64,000 nt of DNA. Origin: Heliocidaris erythrogramma (taxonomy: Eukaryota; Echinodermata; Echinoidea; Camarodonta; Echinometridae). The notes below the pieces were generated by a model. The model did not search any database. It had not been told where the DNA came from and saw only the letters and a program-made list of their open reading frames with translations. Positions 37,801 through 46,000 of the stretch are shown here, one piece after another. The translations under genes were made by a program, and so were the position numbers. The stretch is taken from positions 4,212,873-4,276,872 of the forward strand of contig CM046853.1 in the NCBI GenBank assembly GCA_025617745.1, given 5' to 3'. The stretch's first letter is position 1. Each line of letters starts with the position of its first letter.

Positions 37801-40800
37801 ACAAAGAAATTACAAGAGAGAAACAAACGAAAGAGAAGTTTGTAAGGGCTTGCCAATCAAACATCCATTTTTGTGATGATATTCTACTCCCGTCTGTGAT
37901 CCGCACGCTGGGTCAAACTCCCCAATTCAATACCTGTATAAATGCGTTCACAGTTGTCCTCCTGTTGGACCTTGAGGCCGGATCAATGTATAAACACAGT
38001 ATAGGTTAGCTTTGGATCTTTCCGACTTGCTGCTGTTATGAATCAAATGTTAATCATGACTTGATGTGGTCTATATATTCCTGAGAGATGATATTAAGCA
38101 CAATCTGTAAATGTTATTTATTTACAGAGAAACATAGCGATAATTTAATGATAGTCTGGACCCCTTATGTAGACATTGAAAAATCTATTTATATTTACCT
38201 GTGTATTGTTTTTGTTGTAATCCCAACAATCTCTGATTCATGCAAATGTATAATACCACTGTAAATGTAAGCGTGGAAGCTGATCTGACATATGCTCCAG
38301 GCAAAGGAGAAGGTTTGGGCTTACGGTTCAAGCTTAGGTTTTGTTTTTCTATACTTGTAGTTAGGTATAGTTTGGGCTCGAGAATTGAAGTTGGAAATGT
38401 AATGTAGAAATCATAAATTGACTATGGAAGTAATTATCTCAGAATGTTGTGCAATATAAGGTAAAACTGGTTGATTGGAAGCATTATCTCTTATTGTATC
38501 CCCCGGCAGTATGCCGGAGGATACTTTGGATTCAGCAGCGTTTCGCCGCCGCCGCCGCCGCCGCCGCGTCACATTCTTGTGTGCGCTCTAGCGGTCACAT
38601 TTCTCGACGAATTTCTTTCAGACTTCCTATGGACGTGTATCTTGGTAAAATCTGGACCCCTATAGTTTCTGGTGATGCTGCCCCCAGTGTTCCGTCTTTT
38701 ATAGGGTAAAAGGCCATATTTTTGGGGAAAGTTTGTGTGCGCTCTAGCGGTCTCATTTCTCAACGGATTTTGTTCAAATTTTGTATGAAGGTGTCTCTTG
38801 GTAAAATCTGGAACCCTATAGATTTTGGTGATGCTGCCCCCAGTGTTCCGTCTTTTATAGGGTCAAAGGTCATATTTTGATAGATGTCTTGTGTGTACTC
38901 TTGTGTGCGCTCTGGCGGTCACATTTCTCAACGGATTTTGTTCAAATTTTACATGAAGGTGTCTCTTGGTGTAATTTAAAAACCTATAGTGTTTGGTGAT
39001 GCTGCCCCCAGTGTCCCGTCTTTTATAGGGTCAAAGGTCATACTTCAGGACATGTCGTGAGTGCACTCTGCAGGCCACATTTCTCAATGGATTTTGTTCA
39101 AATTTTGTATGGAGATGTATCTTGGTATAATCTACACATGTTTAATTTTTCGTGATGCTGCCCTCATTGTTCCGTCCTTTATAGGGTCAAAGGTCATTTT
39201 TCCATTTCTTGCACTATTCTGCATTTCTTGACGGATTTCGTTCAAATTTTGCATGAAGGTGTCCCTTGGTGTAATCTAAAAACCTGTAGTTTTTGGTGAT
39301 GCTGCCACCAGTGTCCCGTCTTTTATAGGGTCAAAGGTCATACTTCAAGGGATGGCGTGAGTTCACTCTGCAGGCCACATTTCTTGATGGATTTCTTTCA
39401 AATTTTGTATGGAGATGTATCTTGGTATAATCTACACATCTTTACTGTTTGGTGATGCTGCCCTCATTGTTCCGTCCTTTATAGGGTCAAAGCTCATTTG
39501 TCCCTTTTGTGCACTCTTACTTCTGCATTTCTTGACGGATTTCATTCAAATTTTGTATGGAGATGTATCTTGGTATAATCTACACATATTTAATTTTTGG
39601 TGATGCTGCCCTCATTGTTCCGTCCTTTATAGGGTCAAAGGTCATTTTTCCATTTCTTGCACTATTACTTCTACATTTCTTGACGGATTTCGTTCAAATT
39701 TTGCATGAAGGTGTCCCTTGGTGTAATCTAAAAACCTGTAGTTTTTGGTGATGCTGCCACCAGTGTCCCGTCTTTTATAGGGTCAAAGGTCATACTTCAA
39801 GGGATGGCGTGAGTTCACTCTGCAGGCCACATTTCTTGATGGATTTCTTTCAAATTTTGTATGGAGATGTATCTTGGTATAATCTACACATCTTTACTGT
39901 TTGGTGATGCTGCCCTCATTGTTCCGTCCTTTATAGGGTCAAAGCTCATTTGTCCCTTTTGTGCACTCTTACTTCTGCATTTCTTGACGGATTTCATTCA
40001 AATTTTGTATGGAGATGTATCTTGGTATAATCTACACATATTTAATTTTTGGTGATGCTGCCCTCATTGTTCCGTCCTTTATAGGGTCAAAGGTCATTTT
40101 TCCATTTCTTGCACTCTTACTTCTGCATTTCTTGACGGATTTCGTTAAAAATTTGCATGAAGGTGTCCCTTGGTGTAATCTAAAAACCTGTAGTTTTTGG
40201 TGATGCTGCCACCAGTGTCCCGTCTTTTATAGGGTCAAAGGTCATACTTCAAGGGATGGCGTGAGTTCACTCTGCAGGCCACATTTCTTGATGGATTTCT
40301 TTCAAATTTTGTATGGAGATGTATCTTGGTATAATCTACACATCTTTACTGTTTGGTGATGCTGCCCTCATTGTTCCGTCCTTTATAGGGTCAAAGCTCA
40401 TTTGTCCCTTTTGTGCACTCTTACTTCTGCATTTCTTGACGGATTTCATTCAAATTTTGTATGTAGGTCCATTATAGATTACACCTCTACAGTTTTTGGT
40501 GATGCTGCCTCTAGTGTTCCGTCTTTCATAGGATCAAAGGTCATATTTTAGTGGATGTCTTATGTGCGCTCTGAGGTCATATTTCTTCTGAATTTTCTAT
40601 AAAAATGCATTATACTCTAATCTACACAAATCGTTTTGGTAATGCTGCTCCTGGTGTTGACAATATTCCGGGCCACTGGCGGCAATTTCTACACCATCCT
40701 TTTGTTTGAGGGAGGGGATGGGGGAGGGTCTTTGTCCCTCCTTCAAATCGCTGCCAGCGCCGGGGGATACATTTCGCATTGCGCGGCACGAGGAATGCAC

Positions 40801-41033
40801 ATTTCTAGTTGCATATTGATTTCACCCATGATTATGTTCAATCCTGATCATTATCTATTATTTGTTCATCTTTTACAGCTATGCAAAATACCTTTAACAA
40901 CAACAATGCCACGCTACATGACCTAACAGCAGAAATCAACGCACTGAATATGAAAATGATGCAGATACTAATGGATATACAAACCAAAGCAGCGTATTAC
41001 AGGAGCTGCACTGAGAGTCCAACTCCCCCATAA
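10274..41033 (+). CDS. laminin subunit beta (28 exons, lacks signal-peptide exon)
   Basis: Secreted basement-membrane chain that forms alpha-beta-gamma trimers. The 28 exons listed separately total 5288 nt: a split first codon, 1761 codons and TAA. Every junction has an AG acceptor and GT donor and keeps frame. Domains in order: laminin N-terminal polymerisation domain (exons 1-2), five LE modules (2-7), laminin IV type B/LF globule (7-11), eight LE modules (12-18), then coiled coil (19-28) interrupted by a cysteine-rich beta knob (22). Thirteen LE modules plus LF plus knob match vertebrate LAMB1/LAMB2 (about 1780 aa), so only the leader is missing. The C-terminal cysteine, eight codons before the stop, corresponds to the one bonded to laminin gamma. 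Orthology to LAMB1 rather than LAMB2 cannot be decided; invertebrates usually have one such gene. Confidence 0.95.
11394..11657 (+). CDS. laminin beta exon 2: LN end and first LE
   Basis: Follows TTGCAG and ends CAGATG before gtaaga. It carries VIFRVL, the [12 protein letters not shown] motif and the first LE cysteines ([10 protein letters not shown]). Phase 0 on both sides. Confidence 0.95.
11658..16399 (+). other. laminin beta intron 2 (4.7 kb)
   Basis: AT-rich intron containing a CT-repeat after a poly-C run (12849-12880) and a hairpin MITE (13019-13584). The remaining 13.6-16.4 kb shows no exon, RNA gene or recognised repeat apart from a poly-G run near 15708. Confidence 0.7.
13019..13584. 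mobile_element. hairpin MITE in intron 2
   Basis: Arms start AAGGGAAAGTCCA and end TGGACTTCCCCTT and are inverted over about 190 bp. Inner pairing includes AGCTCCTCTCCCA (13189-13201) with TGGGAGAGGAGCT (13384-13396). AT-rich central loop, no ORF. Confidence 0.8.
16400..16523 (+). CDS. laminin beta exon 3: LE 1
   Basis: Follows TTGTAG; starts [13 protein letters not shown] and ends in split codon A before gtgagt. It completes the first LE module including the [12 protein letters not shown] segment. Confidence 0.95.
17189..17377 (+). CDS. laminin beta exon 4: LE 2
   Basis: Follows TTGCAG, phase 1 in and out. It contains [13 protein letters not shown], the [10 protein letters not shown] motif and DIRDPNIC, close to vertebrate beta chains. 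Confidence 0.95.
18423..18596 (+). CDS. laminin beta exon 5: LE 3
   Basis: Follows CCCCAG and ends before gtaaca. [28 protein letters not shown] and a terminal GC pair define a complete LE module. Phase 1 on both sides. Confidence 0.93.
19100..19209 (+). CDS. laminin beta exon 6: LE 4 first part
   Basis: Follows CTTCAG and ends TAT before gtaagt. [14 protein letters not shown] and [12 protein letters not shown] place it as LE 4. Enters in phase 1 and exits in phase 0. Confidence 0.93.
19717..19941 (+). CDS. laminin beta exon 7: LE 4 end, LE 5, LF start
   Basis: Follows [19 protein letters not shown] closes LE 4, [13 protein letters not shown] opens LE 5, and [16 protein letters not shown] is the start of the beta-type laminin IV (LF) domain. 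Confidence 0.93.
20485..20640 (+). CDS. laminin beta exon 8: LF domain
   Basis: Follows TTACAG and ends before gtaagt. WTGPGFMRV and YDLILRFEP match the LF domain of beta chains. Phase 0 in and out. Confidence 0.93.
20722..21002 (-). mobile_element. tRNA-derived SINE in intron 8
   Basis: On the minus strand the head (from about 21002) reads GTGGTCTAATGGATAAGT (A-box-like) and GGGTTCGATCCC (B-box). A body related to 58381-58733 follows, ending in an (ATT)n tail at 20722-20745. It is diverged from the copy at 58.4 kb, so not recent. Confidence 0.8.
21275..21402 (+). CDS. laminin beta exon 9: LF domain
   Basis: Follows ATGCAG and ends AG before gtgaga (phase 2). [13 protein letters not shown] and CGNTIPQDD align with human LF. 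The upstream gtagca word 8 nt earlier is not used, because the GSR codons are conserved. Confidence 0.92.
21839..21959 (+). CDS. laminin beta exon 10: LF domain
   Basis: Follows TTGCAG; completes the split Arg codon and continues [13 protein letters not shown] through QILLDS. Ends in phase 0 before gtaagt. Confidence 0.92.
22478..22670 (+). CDS. laminin beta exon 11: LF domain end
   Basis: Follows [21 protein letters not shown], then WEYYRCGE and [17 protein letters not shown] finish the LF globule before the second LE block. Exits in phase 1. Confidence 0.93.
23086..23229 (+). CDS. laminin beta exon 12: LE 6
   Basis: Follows [19 protein letters not shown] and [19 protein letters not shown] form one full LE module, very close to vertebrate beta chains. 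Phase 1 on both sides. Confidence 0.95.
23593..23824 (+). CDS. laminin beta exon 13: LE 7 and LE 8 start
   Basis: Follows [19 protein letters not shown] completes LE 7, then [17 protein letters not shown] opens LE 8. Ends AG (phase 2) before gtacat. Confidence 0.94.
24120..24283 (+). CDS. laminin beta exon 14: LE 8 end, LE 9 start
   Basis: Follows [14 protein letters not shown] closes LE 8 and [17 protein letters not shown] opens LE 9. Ends in phase 1 before gtatgt. Confidence 0.93.
24790..25014 (+). CDS. laminin beta exon 15: LE 9 end and LE 10
   Basis: Follows [20 protein letters not shown] closes LE 9; [15 protein letters not shown] with [13 protein letters not shown] is LE 10. Ends in phase 1 before gtattt. 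Confidence 0.94.
25575..25812 (+). other. possible transposon-derived zinc-finger exon fragment
   Basis: An open frame in laminin intron 15 encodes [15 protein letters not shown], then VEFAFCM, and stops at a good donor (gtaagt at 25813). A second Cys two residues after the first would have to come from a following exon, giving the FC-x2-C start of BED-like fingers of domesticated or hAT-type transposases. No such exon was found before 26816. Local CpG content is higher than in flanking introns. It is most likely a transposon remnant; a nested gene is less likely. Confidence 0.3.
26540..26720. repeat. degenerate dispersed repeat in intron 15
   Basis: Contains TACTGTAAAAGCAGAAATTT followed by two diverged copies of a TTCGTGA/TTCACGAAAG-TTTC-TTGC block with imperfect inverted pairing. 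It looks like a short palindromic MITE; the ends are uncertain. Confidence 0.35.
26817..27037 (+). CDS. laminin beta exon 16: LE 11 and LE 12 start
   Basis: Follows [19 protein letters not shown] with [15 protein letters not shown] is LE 11; [13 protein letters not shown] opens LE 12. Ends GATGAG before gtaaac, phase 0. Confidence 0.94.
27582..27678 (+). CDS. laminin beta exon 17: LE 12 end
   Basis: Follows [23 protein letters not shown] and FWGDP complete LE 12. Short 97-nt exon ending in phase 1. Confidence 0.93.
27941..28060 (+). repeat. pseudoexon-like copies of exon 18 start
   Basis: Positions 27941-27961 are identical to 28217-28237, the acceptor and first 15 nt of exon 18. A third, weaker copy (atagcatgtgac) lies near 28037. 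Splicing into the first copy would read ECDCDV and then a stop, so it is non-functional. Confidence 0.7.
28075..28175 (-). repeat. SINE body fragment
   Basis: The stretch ataataatgataac, then a diverged atatagggctcatat, cgctgtgatgttcatggcg and attattaccccggtta resembles the tail-side body of the SINEs at 20.7 and 58.4 kb. Head and B-box are absent. Confidence 0.45.
28223..28414 (+). CDS. laminin beta exon 18: LE 13 and linker
   Basis: Follows [20 protein letters not shown] with [16 protein letters not shown] is the last LE module; [17 protein letters not shown] leads into the coiled coil. Ends in phase 1 before gtaagt. Confidence 0.94.
28951..29134 (+). CDS. laminin beta exon 19: coiled coil start
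   Basis: Follows CTGTAG. Its [18 protein letters not shown] segment resembles the vertebrate region after the last LE. Heptad-like helix, ends phase 2 before gtaggt. Confidence 0.92.
29152..29402. mobile_element. palindromic MITE in intron 19
   Basis: Arms of about 115 bp pair around a short loop near 29278. Examples are ACAGCTCCTCATTGTACC (29188 onward) with its inverse GGTACAATGAGGAGCTGT (29356 onward), and GTAGAACAGGTG with CACCTGTTCTAC. No ORF. Confidence 0.85.
29910..30094 (+). CDS. laminin beta exon 20: coiled coil
   Basis: Follows TTACAG. Rich in Glu, Arg and Leu with heptad spacing ([18 protein letters not shown]). Enters in phase 2 and exits in phase 1 before gtacca. Confidence 0.9.
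30353..31070. repeat. tandem array, units of about 160-170 bp, in intron 20
   Basis: Starts with a (GGGC)n/(GGTC)n stretch. Units follow that share acttcctcat, gcaatgctcatgaaatt, cttgggat and gccatggtaac, at about 30412, 30568 and 30740, with shorter copies near 30880 and 30942. A GC-rich hairpin word TGCCTCCGCCACCG lies at 31034 and GGAGGCATTATG nearby, as at 3574. Confidence 0.75.
31296..31440. mobile_element. small palindromic MITE in intron 20
   Basis: Arms beginning ATATTGGATGGCT and ending AGCCATGCAATAT pair through ATACCAGAgAATATTC and TAGGGCCA/TGGCCCTA. Total about 145 bp; AT-rich flanks. Confidence 0.7.
32137..32372 (+). CDS. laminin beta exon 21: coiled coil
   Basis: Follows ACCTAG and ends AATGAAAAG before gtaggg in phase 0, which matches the next exon. 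The last 79 nt belong to an 82-bp unit copied twice more downstream; only the first donor keeps the reading frame. Read-through gives VGLS then a stop. Confidence 0.9.
32294..32539 (+). repeat. 82-bp unit, three tandem copies over exon 21 donor
   Basis: Units start with gggttatcttgac at 32294, 32376 and 32458 and end with the same AAAAGGTAG donor; the copies look identical. 82 is not a multiple of 3, so use of the second or third donor would break the frame. The near-perfect identity points to a very recent duplication or an assembly artefact. Confidence 0.9.
32801..32977 (+). CDS. laminin beta exon 22: beta knob
   Basis: Follows [25 protein letters not shown] then GGLGC gives six cysteines of the beta-chain loop between the two coiled-coil halves, a mark of laminin beta chains. 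Coiled coil resumes after it. Phase 0 both sides. Confidence 0.94.
33396..33627 (+). CDS. laminin beta exon 23: coiled coil
   Basis: Follows TACCAG. Long Ala/Glu/Gln heptads, then a segment resembling vertebrate NLIKQIRNFLTQ (here [20 protein letters not shown]). Ends phase 1 before gtaaga. Confidence 0.92.
33926..34046 (+). CDS. laminin beta exon 24: coiled coil
   Basis: Follows ATCAG; encodes [18 protein letters not shown] and further heptads, ending in phase 2 before gtattt. Confidence 0.9.
34335..34476 (+). CDS. laminin beta exon 25: coiled coil
   Basis: Follows GTGTAG. Ala-rich helix ([19 protein letters not shown]). Donor is the less common gttaat; the frame into exon 26 supports it. 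Confidence 0.88.
34909..35085 (+). CDS. laminin beta exon 26: coiled coil
   Basis: Follows TTTCAG. Starts IESEAINAK, comparable to vertebrate IESETAASE. Ends in phase 0 before gtaagt. Confidence 0.9.
35709..36354. mobile_element. TIR MITE (646 bp) in intron 26
   Basis: Ends GTGACCC and GGGTCAC begin inverted repeats of about 33 bp sharing CCTCAAAACCTACAATAAGT in inverse. Flanks on both sides are (AT)n, consistent with AT-rich targeting; a target duplication cannot be separated from the microsatellite. No transposase. Confidence 0.85.
36450..36606 (+). CDS. laminin beta exon 27: coiled coil
   Basis: Follows [23 protein letters not shown] onward. Ends in phase 1 before gtaagt. The longest 3' intron (4.27 kb) follows. 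Confidence 0.9.
37130..37998. mobile_element. fold-back element holding an A-rich tandem array
   Basis: The inverted ends GTTTAGACATTGATC (37132-37146) and GATCAATGTATAAAC (37981-37995) enclose repeated words gtcgaacacagcaatt (37150-37350). A purine-rich array of about six units of 76-81 bp follows (about 37370-37825), each with aatagaagag, gaaggaaaaacaaagaaa and cattaagaatt. The antisense open frames over the array are low-complexity shadows. Confidence 0.6.
38498..40769 (+). repeat. 2.3-kb satellite-like array in the last laminin intron
   Basis: Bounded by inverted words GTATCCCCCGGC (38498 on) and GCCGGGGGATAC (to 40769), the left one forming a CCGGCAGTATGCCGG hairpin, then (CCG)n. Inside are 13 units of about 145-168 bp sharing ttgatgctgcc-like words and ccgtc-tttatagggtcaaaggtca. 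A higher-order repeat of exactly 452 bp is seen: gcatgaaggtgtcccttgg at 39251, 39703 and 40155. Open frames of 64 codons recur because of the repeat and are not genes. Confidence 0.9.
40879..41033 (+). CDS. laminin beta exon 28: C-terminus and stop
   Basis: Follows TTACAG. Final heptads, then [12 protein letters not shown] and TAA (41031-41033). The Cys corresponds to the C-terminal cysteine that links beta and gamma chains. The tail beyond it is 7 residues, longer than the single Leu in vertebrate beta-1. Confidence 0.92.
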
Positions 41034-43000
41034 CCACATCTAGATATTTACACATCAGAAACATAATGGTACAAATGTTCCACTTCTCCACAAAAGTTGT
41101 AGATCATTGAATACCACTTTCTTTGATTAACCTGGGAAATATGGTTATTAGAAAATAAACTTTAAGAATCATTTCCCCTTTTACAATACCTCTGATGAAT
41201 TAATAATGATGTCTAGTGAATATTTTATTCTAAAATTCTGCTAGCTTTTCTGTTAATTGATCACATTAGTTATGAAAAAATGATGCCTTTTAAAAATACA
41301 GTGTATTCTGGGGCATTCTTTGATCTTTTCCAAATAGCTATTGAAGACAACTTAGAATATAATTATCTATTATTGAATTCTTGGTTGATCTTTAGTGTAA
41401 GGTGCACATCTCTACCTTCATATATTTAAAGACTGTTCTAGTGTGCTATACATGTGGCTGTCATTAACTTTGTGCACAAGAAGAATTTCTACTTTTGCTT
41501 TAGAAAAAGAGGCTAAATTGCATAGCTCTGTTTTTATTAAAATGCTGTGTTTTCAACTATACAAACTGTTTATGCGTGCATAAATGCAAACATTTTTATC
41601 GACATCACTGTCTGTTGTTTTTGTATTTTGTAACCTTAAAGTATTGAGTCTTGCATTCTGCTATTAATAGCAAGATCTGATAAGTATATGAATGATTGTT
41701 TGATATACATGTATATGACTAGACACTTTTCACTATGGTGCTGAGCAAGTTATTTGCATTTTTACAGTGATTATTGAGGTTTAAATTTCTTAATTTTCAT
41801 TCTGTATTCTCACAACTCAATTTACACGTACTGTAGAGATTTAAAGATGATAAATAACCCTTGGAATGTGTACTTTGGTGAATTGGTTTATTGTTAAAGT
41901 GGTTTATATTGTTTGATATTGGACAAAATCGTTGCTGAGAGAAAGTATTTGCACAGAAGCTTTTTTAAAGTTCAAAGGAATTGATATCCATGAATTTTTA
42001 GAACTTTGAATTCTGTGCTAAGGATTCTTAGATTTTGAACAAAAATGAAGTGAAATCACTGCCCTATTTATCCCCTTTCACCTTAATTAATCCAAGATTT
42101 ATCCATGATTCCCAGTTCCATGCCTCAGATAATCTGTGGAAGAGATCATGTCTTTTGAGATAATGCATTATCATGATTTGATTGTAAGTAGTATAGAATT
42201 TTACTGTACAAAAAGAAACAGATTGGCGAAGTAAGTGAAAAAAAATGTGAAGCTCTTTGTATACATAATAATAACTATTTAATCAGTAGATATCACTTCA
42301 TAGATAATTTTCTAATTTCTGTACAGAATTTGAAAAGACCAGTCAGTATAACACAAAATAACATTGTTGAACGTTGTTTGAACATATTGTGTATGTATTA
42401 TATGGTATGCGATTGGGTGCTTATATGTAGTTTTGTTTATTTACAATTTTTGTTGTTATCATATCTGTTGTTATCTATTTATGTTTGACTCTAGGTTTAG
42501 ATTTCTATGTTTGAGTACTTACTTTTCTGATTTGTCCATTCTTTATATCTTTGCCAGTAAGAAAATCATGTCAATACACTTCTCTGAGCAATCCAGTAGA
42601 GAAAGTCTGGTCTTGTTAGAAGATGAATGCAAGTGATGTGAAGAGAATGACATTCTAGAGGGACAAAAATATAATAATATAACAAGAAACTGAAGGAGTC
42701 TGATGGTTAAATTCATCATAATTGAATATGAACACTTGGGCATGGATACTTCTGAAGATTAGAAGAAACACTTAATTAAGCAAAGTTAATGCATTTGTGA
42801 ATTCATATCGTATTTCAGTAAAAATGTTATTAAGGATGAAGTAGCTTCCAAATATGTTAGAATGGGCTTTCATACTGGCATGCAGCAAGTATAGCTATGC
42901 AACACTTTTGATACTTTTTGCAAACTGAGAAAAAGAATCATGTATCAGTCATATTTTAATAAACCCACTTCATGTAAATAAATTGATGCTGTGATACTTG
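41034..43000 (+). other. probable laminin beta 3' UTR
   Basis: AT-rich, repeat-free DNA after the stop. AATAAA occurs early at 41154-41159 and as a close pair at 42958-42963 and 42977-42982, so a long 3' UTR of about 1.95 kb is likely, with an alternative early site. No open frame of note. Confidence 0.5.
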
Positions 43001-46000
43001 TACTCATTTATCAAATGGTAAAATCTTGTATGATGTAAATGAATAATACATGGAACATTATATTAAAAGGGACCAATCATGATAACAATATGACAAAATC
43101 ATACCAAAAATTTTATGAGACATTCAAAAGATTAATGATAAAAGATAACAACTAGCCGCCTCAAAAGTTGCTTTTATCTCGATTTAGGGTGCCATTTGGT
43201 CTTCCCTCATTATATCGTACCAAGGTAGTATTCAAGGCTAAATATATTTAGCCTAAAAGACTAAATTTAGTCTTTTTACCATGCAGAACAAAGACCTAAT
43301 TAGGAAAGAAGAGGGGGGGGGTGGAGGAGAGAGAGAGAGACAGACAGGAAGAGAGGGGAGGAGGGAGAAGAGAGTAGAGAGAGATATAGGATTATTATCT
43401 TACCAAGGTAGCATTCACAGCTAATATATTAATATAATATAATTTTTTACCATGCACAGAAAAGACCTAATTAGGAAAGAAGAAGGGTGGTGGAGGAGAG
43501 AGAGAGAGAGAGAGAGGTGATAATGGAGAAGAGAGGCGAGAGAGACGAGGGGGAGAAGAGAGGAGAGAGATGGGGTGTTTTTTAAGAGAAACGTGATGGA
43601 GATGGAATCCTGGCTGGATTAAAATGGTGCACTGGAAATTCAAATCCCCTCCCATCATGTCCATGTTGCTCTTAGAGGACTAGCAATTCCTTGCCCTAAC
43701 CCCCCACACGAACTACCAGGAGCACAGGTACAATTACCATAGACATCAACACCAAATAATACGCTACTGTCAAAACAACTTCCATAATGAAATTGTGATT
43801 AAAAAGACAATACATGATCACTCATGCATAAACTTTTTGAATTCATAAGCCATGTCATTCACTGCACAAACCCATATCCATCATGATTTATCATAAACTC
43901 ACCAGACAATCAGCAATTTCTAAACTGGACAACTTTTCACTAAACCCAAAGTGGATAGCCAATTCCTGCGCAACGTAATTTTCATGTACTTTACAAAAGT
44001 GGGCAGTGCTCACTCAAGTATATAACATTTTCGGACTTTTTGGTGTCATAAATTATGATATAAGAGACTTTCAGCTATCCATATTTATAAAAGATTTCCC
44101 CAAATTCAATAAAAGAATTATTTTGGGGCCATTTAAAAAAAAGTTGGGGGGGGGGGGACACACGGTATTAGCGCAAAAGGCTATGATATTCTTTTCAACC
44201 TTCCACATAAACAAGCATTTGTTTGTGGTTCCTGATATAAAATAGGGGCCTATAGTCGTAATAGTATTATGGGGCAAGAGAAGAAAGGGAAGAAGAGGGG
44301 ATTCAGGGAACATGAAGAATATGAACTATGAAATATTTTAACAGACAGGGAAAAGAAGAACCATCATGACTACATAAATGATAATATTGGAAAAACGAGT
44401 ACGAGTATGAAAAGGGGGCCTCTTAAGAAGAATACGAAGCTGAATAAACTGAAAATGACAAAATCTCCAAAATGTCCTTTCAAGAAGTTATTCTTTAAAA
44501 TTCCTTCAAAAACCCCGCCCACTCCGTTCACTCATTTTTAGTCACTGTGAATCAATCATTTCTATGTAAATTGTATCCAAACTGCTTTTAAATAAAGGTA
44601 TAATCTTTAACAATATGGAGTAGATGCTAAGCCAACCATGAAAAAGATCAGCATTGATAATATTGTGGCACACATGAAGTCAAACAATGGAGAATTTGAA
44701 ATCCTCTGTAAGTAATTCAAATATATGCTGCAATATCTTAAACTAGACAAGTTAAGTATGGTTTTTACATGAATGAGAAAGAATCAAAGCATTTCAGTCA
44801 AGATGGAATGAGGCCATTTTTTTTCTCGCTCGCTTCGCTCGTTTCCAATTAGCTAGTATGAATATACTGTGCCAATACTAATCAAACTACAATGGATCAA
44901 AATATAAAAAGAGGTTATTATATGAAAATTATGATTGTAATGTAAATTGTGGATATATGAATTGAAGGAACAGCTGACGTTCTACCCTCCCATATACATG
45001 TATACCCTTTTTTTCTCGATCAGTCTTGATGCGTCAAACAATTGATTTTTATTTGCCGCCGCAAAAGAGATTGGTTAATAATGAGCAAACAGACTGCGAG
45101 TACATGATATCTAAGGTTAACATTATGACTAACCTAGACATGACATATCTTATATTTGAAATCGAAATACCTCTCCGAAACAAAGAAGTTTGTCTTCATT
45201 TAATAAAGGATCACACACTCACTGTACGATTGCATCGGGGAATATGAACGATATTACAATCCTTCCCTCTTAGTAGGCCTTCACTGTCCAATGAATTACC
45301 GAATGACATGAATTTGATAAAATACATTTTTTTTTTAGTTTGTGAATGAAAGTACAGTAATAAACCTCTGCAAACAGTAATACAAGTCATTGCTGTGTGT
45401 GGTAGATATAAAAGAATGCATGATGATGCTCCTTTCACAAACATTTAAGTTTTTATTGGGAGTCATGATGAACTTGAAGTATAATGCCAGATATTAATTA
45501 CTGAGTAATCTAGCTCTTTGTTATTTCTAACATTTATATCATATCGCAATTTTAAAAATACTTTTGTCATTTTGCAAAGATATTTTTTAAATGTAATCCA
45601 TGTCAATTCAGTCCTAGGACTGCGATTAATAATTTTCCAGTAAAATCTCTCTCTCTCCCTCTCTATCATTATTTAATGTATAACTGTTTGCACACTAATG
45701 AAAATCAAATGAATAATACATTGATAGGTATAAATCATAATACATTATTGAATTTACTATTAAAAATATAATACATGTATATCGCAAGTGTGATTGCTGT
45801 ATAAAGCACCAATAAAGGATAGGGTAGGAGGCGGTAGGGACCGAGGAGCCTGGAGCTAGGCGCAACCCTATCCCTAAGGATTTTCAAAGTTCCTACTCGG
45901 GCAATCATCACCTCATATTCGGGCAGCGAGGTGCCCGAATATATCATTTTCATATATTATCTAATGTTTTTTGATGGTGAAAAAGTACTCTTTTACTATA

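Noticed and set aside
37151-37906. Long antisense Phe/Leu-rich open frames
   Set aside because: Antisense translation of the purine-rich tandem array in the intron.
39409-40203. Repeated 64-codon open frames that look like a repeated membrane protein
   Set aside because: They follow the 148/452-bp DNA period, exist only as shadows of the array, and change frame between units.
45026-45247. 73-codon open frame in the intergenic region
   Set aside because: No recognisable domain, splice context or family resemblance.
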